25,935 nucleotides of DNA from Thiobacillus sp. UBA2186 (lineage in GTDB: Bacteria; Pseudomonadota; Gammaproteobacteria; Burkholderiales; Thiobacillaceae), in contig DCVO01000050.1 in the NCBI GenBank assembly GCA_002327405.1, forward strand, positions 1,614-27,548. Direction: 5' to 3'. Below, piece by piece: positions 13,724 through 21,930 of the stretch (within the stretch, counting starts at the first letter, position 1; each line of letters opens with the position of its first letter). Both the position numbers and the translations under genes were made by a program. The notes beneath the pieces were generated by a model, which was given only the letters and a program-made list of their open reading frames with translations, searched no databases and was not told where the DNA came from.

Positions 13724-16700
13724 TTAGTGTTGGGGCTTGAGCAAGTGGGAGCGCACCAGGCTGGAGGCCATCGGTCCCCAGATCAGCGATTTTCCGCCCA
13801 GGCCTGCGGCCAGCGAGAACAGGCCGCCGATGGTCGTGCTGGTGGTGATGATGATGGGGATCACGCGGCGGCGCGCGGCATAAATGGATGCGTGCAGCAG
13901 GCCCATGCCCGACTTCAGCCGCTCGTTCGCCGCGTCGATCAGCACGATGGCCGAGTTCACCGCAATGCCGGTCAGCGCGATGATGCCGTACATGGTATAG
14001 AGCGACAGCGGGTTCTGGGTGATGACCAGCCCCAGCGTCACTCCGGTGAAGGCGAGCGGCACCGTCACCAGGATCATCAGCGGCTGCCAGTAGCTCCTGA
14101 ACTGCGCGGCGAGGATCAGATAAATCAGTCCTACCCCCAATAAAAACAGCCCGGGCATGGCGTCAAGGCTTTCCTGCACGTCTTCCAGCTCGCCCGAGAA
14201 ATCCAGGGTCACGCCGGGATAGCGCGCGGCGATCTTGTTCCATTGATGATCTTGTTGGCGCTGATCGTGTCCGGCGCGTCCTCGCGCGCCTTGTCCAGGT
14301 TGGCTTCCACGGTGATGGCGCGGCGCAGGTTGTAGCGCTTGATCACGCCCTGGCTGGTGCCGGTCTCCACTTCGGTCAGCGCGCCCAGCGTGGTGGTGCC
14401 GCCGCCGGGCAGCGGCACCGGGTCGTTGAGAAGTTCGGCGATGTCGGCCATGGGTTCGCGGTCGGCCAGCACGCGCACCTCGATCTTGTCGCCGCCCTCG
14501 CGCATTTCCGCTACGATCTCGCCGTCAGTGTGCAGGCGCGCCAGGCGCGAGACCACGGCCGGATCGAGCCCGGCGTTGCGCACTGCATTGGCGTCCAGGC
14601 GCAATATCAATTGTTGCCGCCCGGCCACCTCGTCATCGGCAATGTCCTTGCTGCCGGGGATTTTCTTGACGATGGCCTCGATGGCGTCCGCCGCCGCTCG
14701 CAGTTCCATGTAGTCGTCGCCGCGCGCGCACCTTGATCGGCTTCGATGCCGGCGGGCCGCCCGAGACCTCCAAAAACGAAATGCGCGCTTTGCCGGAGAG
14801 CGCCTCGATTTCCGCGCGCATGTCCGCCACCACTTCGTCGGTGGTGCGCATGTCGCCACTGCGCGGATTCAGCGACACCACGACCTGGCCGTAGGCCGGG
14901 CCGTACAAGGGCTCGGTGTCGGTGAATTTGAGCCCGGCGTTGGCCGAGACGCCGCGCGCCTCGTTCGGCTCCAGCTTGGTGCGCACCGCGCGCTCCACGC
15001 GCTGCACTTCTTCCAGCGTGGCATCGATGCTGGAAGAAGGCGGCATGTCGACGTTCACGTAGAAGATGCGCAAGGGATCGAAGGCGAAGAACTGGATCTT
15101 CACCAGGCCGCCTGCCAGCGAGCCCAGCGCGAGCGCGATCAACAAGCCCAGCCCGGCCAGGCTCAGCCACGGATGGCGCATGGTCTTGATGAGAAAGCGC
15201 GCGTACTTCACTCGTACCCAGTGGGTGAATATTTCCCGCTTCTTCTGCACGCGGCTGGGCTTGCCCGTGCCCAGCTTCAGCGCGACCACGTGGGTGGGCA
15301 GCATCCAGTAGGCTTCCAGCAGCGAGGCGAGCAGGGGGCGATCGACACCACCGCCGGGATCACGAACATGAGCTTGCCGACGATGCCGGGCAGCAGCGTC
15401 AGCGGCATGAAGGCAGCCAGCGTGGTGAGCACGGAAGAAAACACCGGATGCCCGACCTCGCGCACGCCGTCCAGCGCTGCCTGCAGGATGGGCTGGCCGC
15501 GCACCACCCGGTAGTGGATGGCTTCGACGATAACCACGGCATCGTCAACCAGCATGCCCAGCACGATGACGATGCCGAGCAGCACCGAAATGTTGAGCGT
15601 GAACCCATCACCGACAGCGCCCAGAAGGCCGCGGCCAGCGAGAACGGAATACCCAGGCCGACGAGGATGGCGATGCGCGAACCGAGGAACAGCCAGGTGA
15701 TCGCGAGCACCAGTATCAGGCCGAACAACGCGTTGGTCTCCATGACGTCGATGGCCTGTCGCGTGGGAATGGTCTGGTCGTCCAGCAGCAGAACATGCAG
15801 CCCGCTGTTGACGAGGGTTTTGTTTTTCGTGGCCAGGTAGTCGTTGATCCTGTCCACCAGTTCCAGCGTGTTGGCGCCGGTGCGCTTGTTCACCGCCAGC
15901 AGCACGGCCGGCTGGCCGTCCTTGCTCACCAACTGCCCGGGCTTTTCGCGCGCGCGCGCAATTTCCGCCAGGCTGTCCAGCGGCACGCGGCTTTGCTGTG
16001 CGACCGAAGGAATGACCTGGATCGCGGCCAGCGTGTCCGGGTCGCTCGACTGGCCGATTACCCGCACCAGCCATTCGTTGTCGCCCACGCGCGCCTGCCC
16101 CGCGAAAATGTCGCGGAACCAGCGCGACACAGAATCCGCCACGTCGGCGCCGGAAATCCCGCGCGCGGCCGCAGCGGCGGGATCGAAGCGCACATGCAGT
16201 TCGGGGTCCTGCAGGCCGGTGGCGAATACCGAGTCCACGCCCTTGGTGCGTTCGATGTCTTCCTTAACCTGGCGTGCCAGCGCGCGCAGGCGCTCGTCGA
16301 AGGCGGGTGAAGTGATCATCACCATGGCGGTGGGGGAACCGTTGGCGGTGGTGATCTCCAGCACCACCGGATCGCCGGCCTCTTCGGGCAGCTCCGAGTC
16401 GGCCTGGTTCTGCACCTCGCGCCTGAGGTCGTTCATGCGCTTGTCGAAAGTGCGCGTGTCCAGGTCCTGGAAGCGCACCAGCATCGAGGACACGTTCTCG
16501 CGGCTGTTGCTGGAAATGAACTTCATGTCCGCTACCCGCGCGATGGCATCCTCCAGCGGGCGCGTCACGCGCTTCTCCACGTCCTCGGCCGAGGCGCCGG
16601 GCAGGCGCGTGGTCACGTTCACCCAGTTGAAATTGACTTCCGGGTCCTGCTCGCGCGGCATGTCGCGATAGGACATAAAGCCCATGAACAGCACTACCGC

Positions 16701-16754
16701 GAAGGCGATGTTGGCCAGCGGATGGTTGCGGATGAGGCGTTCGAACATGCTCAT
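13724..16754 (-). pseudogene. RND efflux permease, multiply frameshifted and 3'-truncated
   Basis: Joined across frames, this is an AcrB/MexB-like inner-membrane proton-driven exporter. The start MSMFERLIRNHPLANIAFAV at 16754 is followed by the first periplasmic loop (LPGASAEDVEKRVTRPLEDA) and the helix-4 acidic pair in GMLVDDAVVIVEA. The second half holds SGKARISFLEVSGGPPASKP and TGIAVNSAIVLIDAANERLK. The frame breaks near 15604-15612, 15334-15338, 14722-14729 and 14243-14245. The end (GPMASSLVRSHLLKPQH) replaces the usual last transmembrane helix. All fragments stay recognisable, so decay is recent. With the broken adaptor upstream, the pump cannot be functional as read; sequencing error alone is unlikely to explain so many lesions. 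Confidence 0.88.
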
Positions 16755-16795
16755 GCGGAATTGCTCGGCAGGTTAAAGGCTTTTACAAAGAGGAC

Positions 16796-16850
16796 AGGAG
16801 GACAAGAGGAAAAACACAAGAAGGTTTTACTCCCGTCCTCTTGTCCTCCT
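16796..16850. repeat. 15-bp perfect inverted repeat between the pump pseudogenes
   Basis: AGGAGGACAAGAGGA (16796-16810) is exactly reversed at 16836-16850, around a 25-base loop. The arms are purine-only versus pyrimidine-rich, and a further degenerate AGGAC copy lies just outside the left arm. It sits in the 119-bp gap between the adaptor and permease remnants. It could be an intergenic repeat insertion or a stable mRNA hairpin. Confidence 0.7.
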
Positions 16851-16873
16851 TGTTCATGTTTTCCTTGGGTGGT

Positions 16874-17878
16874 TTATTTGACGGGCTGAAGCCTGACCGC
16901 CTGTCCATCCTGCAGCGCCAAGCGGCCCTCGGTGATCACCATCATGCCGTCCGCAATTCCCACCGGCGCGGGGCGGCCCTCCTGCGCCTAGGCAATCGGC
17001 ACGAAGCGTGCGCGTTCGCCTTCGAGCACGAACACGCCCAGCTTGCCGTCGCGCGCCACCAGCAAATCCGCCGGCAGGTGCGGGGTCTTGCTCTGCCATT
17101 GCACTTGCCCGGTGGAGCCCGGTTTGGGGTTTCCTTCGTGAAGATGAGACGCGCTTCCTGCGTGCGGCTGGTGCCGGAGAGCGCCGGCGATACGCGCTTC
17201 AATTTCAGTGGATAGGCGCCATAGACGGTCTGGAACTCGATATCGTCAGCCACGGCCAGGCTCTCCGCATCCTTGGCCTGCACCTGCGCCGACACCTCCA
17301 GCGTCTGTATGTCCCACAGCGTCACCAGCGGCGTGCCGGGGCTGGCCAGTTCACCCACGTTGCCCGGCACCGATTCGACGATGGCGGCGAACGGCGCACT
17401 GATCACGCACTTGCCCACGTTGCTCTGCGCCGAGGCCACATGGCTCGCGACAAGGTTACGGTCAGCCTGCGCGATGTCGATCTCGGTGCGCTTCCGGTCC
17501 AGCGCGTGGCCGGAAATGAAGCCCTTGCTTGCCGGCTCTTCGCTGCGCTTCATTTGCAGCGAGGAAAGCTTCAGCCGCGCCTCCGCCGACTCCAGGCCGG
17601 CCTGCGCCTGCTTCAGCGCGATTTGATAGTCGCGGCAGTCGAGCCGCGCAGCCACCGAGCCTTTTGCAATTTTTTGCCCCGCCTCAACCGGCAGCGCCGT
17701 GACGCGTGCCGAAAGCTGCGCCGCCATGCTGCTGATGTTGCGAGAAGTCACCTGCGCCTGAGCCGTCAGCCCGGGATAGACCACCGCCTCGGCCACCGGC
17801 GCAGCCGACACCTGTACCGCGGCGGCTTTCTGCACCGGCGAGGGCGGGGAGAAGCAGCAGGACAAGAAGGAAGCGCAT
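16874..17878 (-). pseudogene. RND membrane-fusion (HlyD-type) adaptor, frameshifted and with a nonsense codon
   Basis: The intact ancestor would be the periplasmic adaptor of the adjacent RND pump. The start at 17878 encodes a signal peptide (MRFLLVLLLLPALAGA). Near 17827-17832 the frame shifts into VQVSAAPVAEAVVYPG, followed by the lipoyl/hairpin segments SARVTALPVEAGQKIAKG, CRDYQIALKQAQAGLESAEA and GKCVISAPFAAIVESVPGN. A second shift near 17121-17130 breaks FTKETP from GSTGQVQW. A TAG (16988-16990) interrupts the last domain, most simply a GAG-to-TAG change. The frame then continues to ...DGQAVRLQPVK and the TAA at 16874. It diverges from tetR, the usual layout for a TetR-controlled pump. 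Confidence 0.88.
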
Positions 17879-18028
17879 AAAAAGATTGTATTGACAGGTG
17901 GATGTCTGCACGCATGGTTTGGTTCTCCAACTTATCAAGAGATCCGGGCGTTGGCTATTGCAGACCGCCATCCGTATTGAAAGGAATGGCATCTTTATCG
18001 GGTTATTGAGACATAAAGAAATAATACG

Positions 18029-18058
18029 TTGACAGGGCGGGATTTAGAGCATTATATT
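18029..18058 (+). promoter_or_regulatory. Promoter of the tetR gene
   Basis: TTGACA (18029-18034), an 18-bp spacer and TATATT (18053-18058) form a good sigma-70 promoter. Transcription would start near 18065, so the operator-like palindrome at 18069-18082 lies at the beginning of the transcript. This arrangement fits autorepression. Confidence 0.7.
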
Positions 18059-18068
18059 TTACTTATAG

Positions 18069-18082
18069 ACGGAACGGTCTGT
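18069..18082. promoter_or_regulatory. Operator-like palindrome 1 (tetR)
   Basis: ACGGAACGGTCTGT is a palindrome of the form ACRGA-N4-TCYGT. The larger 21-bp block around it (ATA-ACGGA-N3-GTCTGTTTT pattern) recurs before the DsrE gene with 17 of 21 bases identical. It lies 8-21 bp before the tetR start, between promoter and gene, and is a probable TetR binding site. Confidence 0.72.
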
Positions 18083-18089
18083 TTTCGAG

Positions 18090-18695
18090 ATGAAAGAATA
18101 TTCGGCCAAAGCCCAAGCCACCCGGGAAAGGATTCTGCGGGCGGCCAACGACCTGTTTTACGAGCATGGCTTCAACGCCACGGGCGTCGATCGCATCATT
18201 GCCGAGGCCGGCGTGACCAAGGGCAATTTTTTCTATCATTTCAGGAACAAGGAAGAACTGGCCACCGCCGTGCTCGACTGGCACCGCGACCTGGCCTTTG
18301 CCGAAGTCGGGCTGGAAAAGATTCTCGCCAGCCGCTCGCCTGCCAAGGCGCTGCTTGCCCTGCTGCGCGGCATGGCCAGCCGCATGACCGGAGACAAGGA
18401 AGCTTGCCACGTGCGCGGGTGCTTCTTCGGCAATTTTGCCCTGGAGCTTTCGACAGGCAGCGAGCCGGTGCGCCACAAGGTCCAGGAGATTCTCGGCGGC
18501 CTGCGCATGCTGATCCAGGACCTGATCGAGAAGGCCCAGGCCAAGGGCGAGGTGCGCAAGGACCTGAACGCGCAAAAAACCGCGGGTCTGATTCTCGGCC
18601 TGATGGAAGGCGCGGTGCTCCTGGACAAGACCAACCAGACCGAAAAGGAGGTGCAGCATGCCGTCAAGTTCATAGCCGACTATCTGGGAGTGTGA
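18090..18695 (+). CDS. TetR/AcrR-family transcriptional regulator
   Basis: The 201-residue product has an N-terminal DNA-binding domain (residues about 8-55): TRERILRAANDLFYEHGFNA, then the helix-turn-helix TGVDRIIAEAGVTKGNFFYHF. The C-terminal ligand domain carries CHVRGCFFGNFALELS with C106 and C111. NemR, a family member that senses electrophiles and reactive chlorine, uses a cysteine in a comparable position, so thiol sensing is a plausible inference. It lies between the divergent dead pump and the downstream thiol-linked genes. The paired operators suggest that it regulates itself and the DsrE-led gene run. No Shine-Dalgarno sequence is evident before the ATG. Confidence 0.9.
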   Translation: MKEYSAKAQATRERILRAANDLFYEHGFNATGVDRIIAEAGVTKGNFFYHFRNKEELATAVLDWHRDLAFAEVGLEKILASRSPAKALLALLRGMASRMTGDKEACHVRGCFFGNFALELSTGSEPVRHKVQEILGGLRMLIQDLIEKAQAKGEVRKDLNAQKTAGLILGLMEGAVLLDKTNQTEKEVQHAVKFIADYLGV

Positions 18696-18716
18696 GTTTT
18701 TTTACCTCAAAAATAT

Positions 18717-18730
18717 ACGGACAAGTCTGT
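18717..18730. promoter_or_regulatory. Operator-like palindrome 2 (before the DsrE gene)
   Basis: ACGGACAAGTCTGT is nearly a perfect palindrome and shares its flanks (ATA before, TTT after) with the site in front of tetR. It stands 19-32 bp before the DsrE gene start, just ahead of the TAGGAGG ribosome-binding site. No clear -35/-10 pair accompanies it, so it may act on a weak internal promoter or as a roadblock. Confidence 0.72.
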
Positions 18731-18748
18731 TTTATAGGAGGCACGATC

Positions 18749-19354
18749 ATGAACCAAGCAAATGATTCCGCGGCCCGGGACATCCCGGCCGCCCCCATGA
18801 ACACCCAGGCACTGATCGGCATGGAGCTGGACGCCATGCGCGACGCCTTTGACAAGCGCTTCCAGGCGCTGGAAGCGCGGCTGCCGCAGGACAAGGTCGC
18901 CATCGTGGTGTTTTCCGACGACATGGACAAGGTGCTGGCCGGCTTCGTCATCGCCAACGGGGCGCTCGCCATGGGCATGGAAGTGTCCATGTGCTTCACC
19001 TTCTGGGGCCTTACAGCCATCAAGAAAACCACCAATCTCAAGGGCAAGGCGCTCAAGCAGCGCATGCTGGCGCTGATGACGCCGGCCAAAAGCGAGGAGA
19101 TGGGCACTTCCAAACTCAACATGCTGGGCATGGGGCCAAAAATGATGCGCTCGATCATGAAGGAGAAGAACGTCGCCTCGCTGGAGGAACTGCGCGGCAT
19201 CGCGCAGGAAATGGGCACGCGCATGATCGGCTGCACCATGGCCATGGACGTCATGGGCGTCGAGCCGTCCGAGTTCGTCGATGGCATCGAACTGGGCGGC
19301 GTGGCCACCTTCATGGAAGAAGCGCTGAAGTCGCGCATGACCATCTTCCTGTGA
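18749..19354 (+). CDS. DsrE/DsrF-like family protein (DsrE2/DsrE3-type)
   Basis: DsrE-like proteins carry persulfide sulfur and often work with TusA and rhodaneses in sulfur oxidisers. The 201-residue product follows a strong AGGAGG site. The Rossmann-like core contains KVAIVVFSDDMDKVLAGFVI (residues 49-68), MGMEVSMCFTFWGLTAIKK with C82, and MIGCTMAMDVMGVEP with C162. The last segment matches the place of the active cysteine in DsrE2/DsrE3-type proteins. The long lysine/methionine-rich middle (about 95-140) is typical of the DsrE2 type, although no membrane helix is evident. A downstream TusA gene in the same run supports a sulfur-relay role. A 441-residue reading that starts upstream is an artefact. 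Confidence 0.82.
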   Translation: MNQANDSAARDIPAAPMNTQALIGMELDAMRDAFDKRFQALEARLPQDKVAIVVFSDDMDKVLAGFVIANGALAMGMEVSMCFTFWGLTAIKKTTNLKGKALKQRMLALMTPAKSEEMGTSKLNMLGMGPKMMRSIMKEKNVASLEELRGIAQEMGTRMIGCTMAMDVMGVEPSEFVDGIELGGVATFMEEALKSRMTIFL

Positions 19355-19364
19355 AAGGCCGGCC

Positions 19365-20396
19365 ATGAAGACAGTTCTCGTCACCGGCGCCAACGGCTTC
19401 GTCGGCAGCCATACGCTGCTGGCCCTGCAGGGCATGGAAGGCATCCGACCCATTGCAGCAGTGCGCGATCCGAAAAAGCTGCCGGCGGTATACCAGGGCG
19501 AAATCCGTCGGGGCGACATCCGCGATCTCGCCTTCGTAATGCAGGCATTAGAGGGCGTGGATGCGCTGTGCGTCGCCTCGGCCTGGACCTCCGCCTGGGG
19601 GCATGCGCAAGCGTCGCACAAACATCTGCTGAAGCCCACTCTGGCCCTGCTGGAGGCGGCCGTCGGCAAAGGCATCAGTCGTGTGGTGTATCCCAGCAGC
19701 GTCACCACCGGCGTCATGCGCAGGATGAAGTCGACTTCGCCCCAGGCGAATGTCGAAGACATTTGGCCACACATGGCCAATGTCATCCGCATCGAGGACC
19801 ACATGCGCACGCTGTCATCCGGTTCCACCTCCATGGTGGCGATGCGGCTCGGCCATTTCGTCGGCGAGCGCTATGGCCTGGGGCTGTTGCCCCTGCTGCT
19901 TCCGCGCCTGCGCACCCATCTCGTTCCCTGGGTGGCAAAGGGCAGGACCACCCTGCCGCTCATTGCCGGGCGCGATGTCGGCCGGGCGATGGCGCTGGCG
20001 GCCGTGAGCGGGCGCGTGGGGGAATTTGCGACGATAGACGCCGTCGGCAAGGAACTGCCCAGCGGCCGCGAAGTGTTCCGCTTCCTGAATGAAGCCTACG
20101 GCTATCCGCTGCCGCACTTCGGGGTGTCGTTTCCGGTGGCCTACACTTTCGCCCGCCTGATGGGAACGGTGTCGAAGTTCACGCCCTGGGATCCCTTCAT
20201 TACCCGCAGCATCGTGCTGTTGCTGGAGGAAACCGCACCCAGCAACGAAAGAGCCAGCCAGCTGCTGGGTTACGAGCCTCAGGTCCATTGGCGGGATGCG
20301 ATCCGCGCCCAGCTCGCCGAGATGCGCCGCGACCGGGTCGGCGGTCTGCGCATGGCGCGCCCCCTGCCTGTGCCGTTGCGCACGGGGGAGGCATGA
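19365..20396 (+). CDS. Atypical NAD(P)-dependent epimerase/dehydratase-like SDR
   Basis: The 343-residue protein has the extended short-chain dehydrogenase fold. The dinucleotide motif G8-A-N-G11-F-V-G14 is clear, and GDIRDLAFVMQALEGVDAL and RVVYPSSVTTGV are typical strands. The catalytic Tyr-x-x-x-Lys is not where expected: the region reads NVEDIWPHMANVIRIEDHM. It may therefore bind the cofactor without normal dehydrogenase chemistry. It starts 10 nt after the DsrE gene, and its stop overlaps the next gene, so it belongs to the same operon. The substrate is unknown. Confidence 0.8.
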   Translation: MKTVLVTGANGFVGSHTLLALQGMEGIRPIAAVRDPKKLPAVYQGEIRRGDIRDLAFVMQALEGVDALCVASAWTSAWGHAQASHKHLLKPTLALLEAAVGKGISRVVYPSSVTTGVMRRMKSTSPQANVEDIWPHMANVIRIEDHMRTLSSGSTSMVAMRLGHFVGERYGLGLLPLLLPRLRTHLVPWVAKGRTTLPLIAGRDVGRAMALAAVSGRVGEFATIDAVGKELPSGREVFRFLNEAYGYPLPHFGVSFPVAYTFARLMGTVSKFTPWDPFITRSIVLLLEETAPSNERASQLLGYEPQVHWRDAIRAQLAEMRRDRVGGLRMARPLPVPLRTGEA

Positions 20397-20968
20397 TGGG
20401 GCGGCTGGTTACGGGCATGCCGGCGCCGCTGTTCCGGACGCGCGACAGCTTTGGTACGCCGCTGCACCTGGCCGATTACCGGGGCGAACGGCTGATGCTG
20501 TCCTTCTATCGCTATGCCTCCTGCCCGCTGTGCAACCTGAGAATGCACGAACTGCTGCACCGCTATCCGCGCTGGCAAAGGCGGGGTTTGCGCATGGTGG
20601 CGGTGTTCGAATCGCCGGCCGCGCACATCCGCCGCTACCTCGATCGCCACGCCGCCCCGTTTCCCATCGTGCCCGACCCCGACAGAAGGCTGTACCGGGG
20701 CTACGGCGTGCAGGGCTCGTGGGCCGGCTTCCTGCGCGCCTGGACGCGGCACCTGCCCATGGTCTTCGATGCCGTCGTGCGCAAGGGCTTTCTGCCCGGG
20801 CACATGGATGGAGACTGGACCATGCTGCCGGCCGACTTCCTCATCGCCCCCGACCTCTGCATCGCGGACGCCCATTACGGCAAGCACATCGGCGACCACA
20901 TTCCCGTCGAGCGAATCGAGCGCTTCCTCGACGGAACAACCCGCCCGCAAGGGCATCACGAAAGTTGA
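20396..20968 (+). CDS. Thioredoxin-fold redoxin (AhpC/TSA-like) with CPLC motif
   Basis: The 190-residue product resembles AhpC/TSA-type peroxiredoxins: GMPAPLFRTRDSFG, LMLSFYRYASCPLCNLRMHEL and VPDPDRRLYRGYGV. C43 and C46 form a CPLC pair in the position of the peroxidatic cysteine. Substrates could be peroxides or protein disulfides. Two tandem ATGs occur (20393 and 20396). The second was chosen because GGAG is too close to the first. Overlap with the epimerase-like gene stop points to coupled translation. The following gene is AhpD-like, and AhpD is the usual partner of AhpC-type enzymes. Confidence 0.78.
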   Translation: MGRLVTGMPAPLFRTRDSFGTPLHLADYRGERLMLSFYRYASCPLCNLRMHELLHRYPRWQRRGLRMVAVFESPAAHIRRYLDRHAAPFPIVPDPDRRLYRGYGVQGSWAGFLRAWTRHLPMVFDAVVRKGFLPGHMDGDWTMLPADFLIAPDLCIADAHYGKHIGDHIPVERIERFLDGTTRPQGHHES

Positions 20969-20978
20969 AAGGAGCACC

Positions 20979-21539
20979 ATGAATTCATCCACTCAAACCG
21001 CCATCCGCATCGACCTCACTCCGCCGCCGGGAGAAGAAAGCGATGTCGACGCGATCATGCAGCCGTTCGCCGCCATGCTCGGCAAGGCGCCGACCGGGCT
21101 GCGCATGCTGGGCACCAGCCCGGCGCTGCTGGAAAACTACGCCAGCACCATCCACTACTACATGTCGCACGCAAAAATCAGCCAGCCGCTGCTGACCTTC
21201 ATCCGCTACCTGGTATCCTGGCGCGGCGACTGCCACTACTGCATCGACATGAACGAGGCCTTCCTCATGAACGCCGGCCTCGACCTCGACAGCATCAAGG
21301 CAACGCGCGAAGACCCCGGCCGCGCCCCGCTCGACGAGCGCGAGAAATACCTGCTCAAGCTGGCCGTGGATGCGGTGGACCAGCCCGAATCCGTCACCCG
21401 CGACAGGATCGACGGCGCGCGTGCGCACGGCTGGAGCGACCGCGACATCTTCGATGCCGTCTGGCACGCCAACTCCAATCGCGCCTTCGGCCGCACCGCC
21501 GAAGCCTTCGGCCTGCCGCCGGACGGCTTCGCTGCCTGA
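20979..21539 (+). CDS. AhpD-like / carboxymuconolactone decarboxylase-fold protein
   Basis: AhpD-type proteins are all-helical thiol enzymes that reduce partner peroxidases through a CxxC pair. The 186-residue product has the core LVSWRGDCHYCIDMNEAF with C85 and C88. A histidine three residues on, as in true AhpD, is missing (N92 there). An AAAGGAG site gives a clear start at 20979; the longer frame from 20769 overlaps the redoxin gene and was rejected. It follows the CPLC redoxin by 10 nt, and together they could form a reductase-peroxidase pair. Confidence 0.85.
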   Translation: MNSSTQTAIRIDLTPPPGEESDVDAIMQPFAAMLGKAPTGLRMLGTSPALLENYASTIHYYMSHAKISQPLLTFIRYLVSWRGDCHYCIDMNEAFLMNAGLDLDSIKATREDPGRAPLDEREKYLLKLAVDAVDQPESVTRDRIDGARAHGWSDRDIFDAVWHANSNRAFGRTAEAFGLPPDGFAA

Positions 21540-21572
21540 ACAACCCACACGCTTCAATCGAAAGGAAACCCA

Positions 21573-21800
21573 ATGAACATCAGCGCTGAACTCGACGCCC
21601 GCGGACTCAATTGCCCGCTGCCCATCCTGCGCACCAAGAAGAAAATTTCCGAATTGACCGCCGGCGAAACCCTCAAGGTCCTCGCCACCGACCCCGGCTC
21701 GGTCAAGGACATGGAGGCCTTCTGCCGCCAGACCGGCAACGAGCTGGTCATGTCCATGCAGGAGAGCGACTGCTTCACCTTTGTCGTGCGCAAGGGCTGA
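21573..21800 (+). CDS. tusA: TusA-family sulfurtransferase
   Basis: TusA proteins carry a persulfide on a conserved cysteine and hand sulfur to partners in tRNA thiolation or, in sulfur oxidisers, between DsrE-like proteins and the oxidation machinery. The 75-residue product has the signature LDARGLNCPLPILRTKKKI with C14 in the CPLP motif and a second cysteine pattern (C52, C67). An AAAGGA site lies upstream. With a DsrE-like gene four genes earlier in the same run, a dissimilatory sulfur-transfer role is the more likely one. Confidence 0.9.
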   Translation: MNISAELDARGLNCPLPILRTKKKISELTAGETLKVLATDPGSVKDMEAFCRQTGNELVMSMQESDCFTFVVRKG

Positions 21801-21811
21801 AGGAGAATTGA

Positions 21812-21850
21812 ACGGTTCCCGGGCGGCCGGACGGGCCGCCGGGGAACCGT
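21812..21850 (+). other. Long GC-rich hairpin after tusA
   Basis: ACGGTTCCC (21812-21820) pairs with GGGAACCGT (21842-21850), and inside it GGCGGCC pairs with GGCCGCC around a five-base loop. This gives about 16 base pairs with two single-base bulges. No T-run follows, so it is not a standard intrinsic terminator. It may stabilise the upstream mRNA, lower expression of the following gene, or end transcription with Rho. Confidence 0.7.
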
Positions 21851-21930
21851 GCGCATGGGGCAGCCAGGATTTTGGCAGTGGCAGCGCTGGCCGTATCATG
21901 CAGGCATCCAGGTGCGAGGGGAGACTTGCC

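Noticed and set aside
18029..18748. In-frame extension of the DsrE-like gene back across tetR
   Set aside because: The region is occupied by tetR in another frame, and a strong AGGAGG site fixes the DsrE start at 18749.
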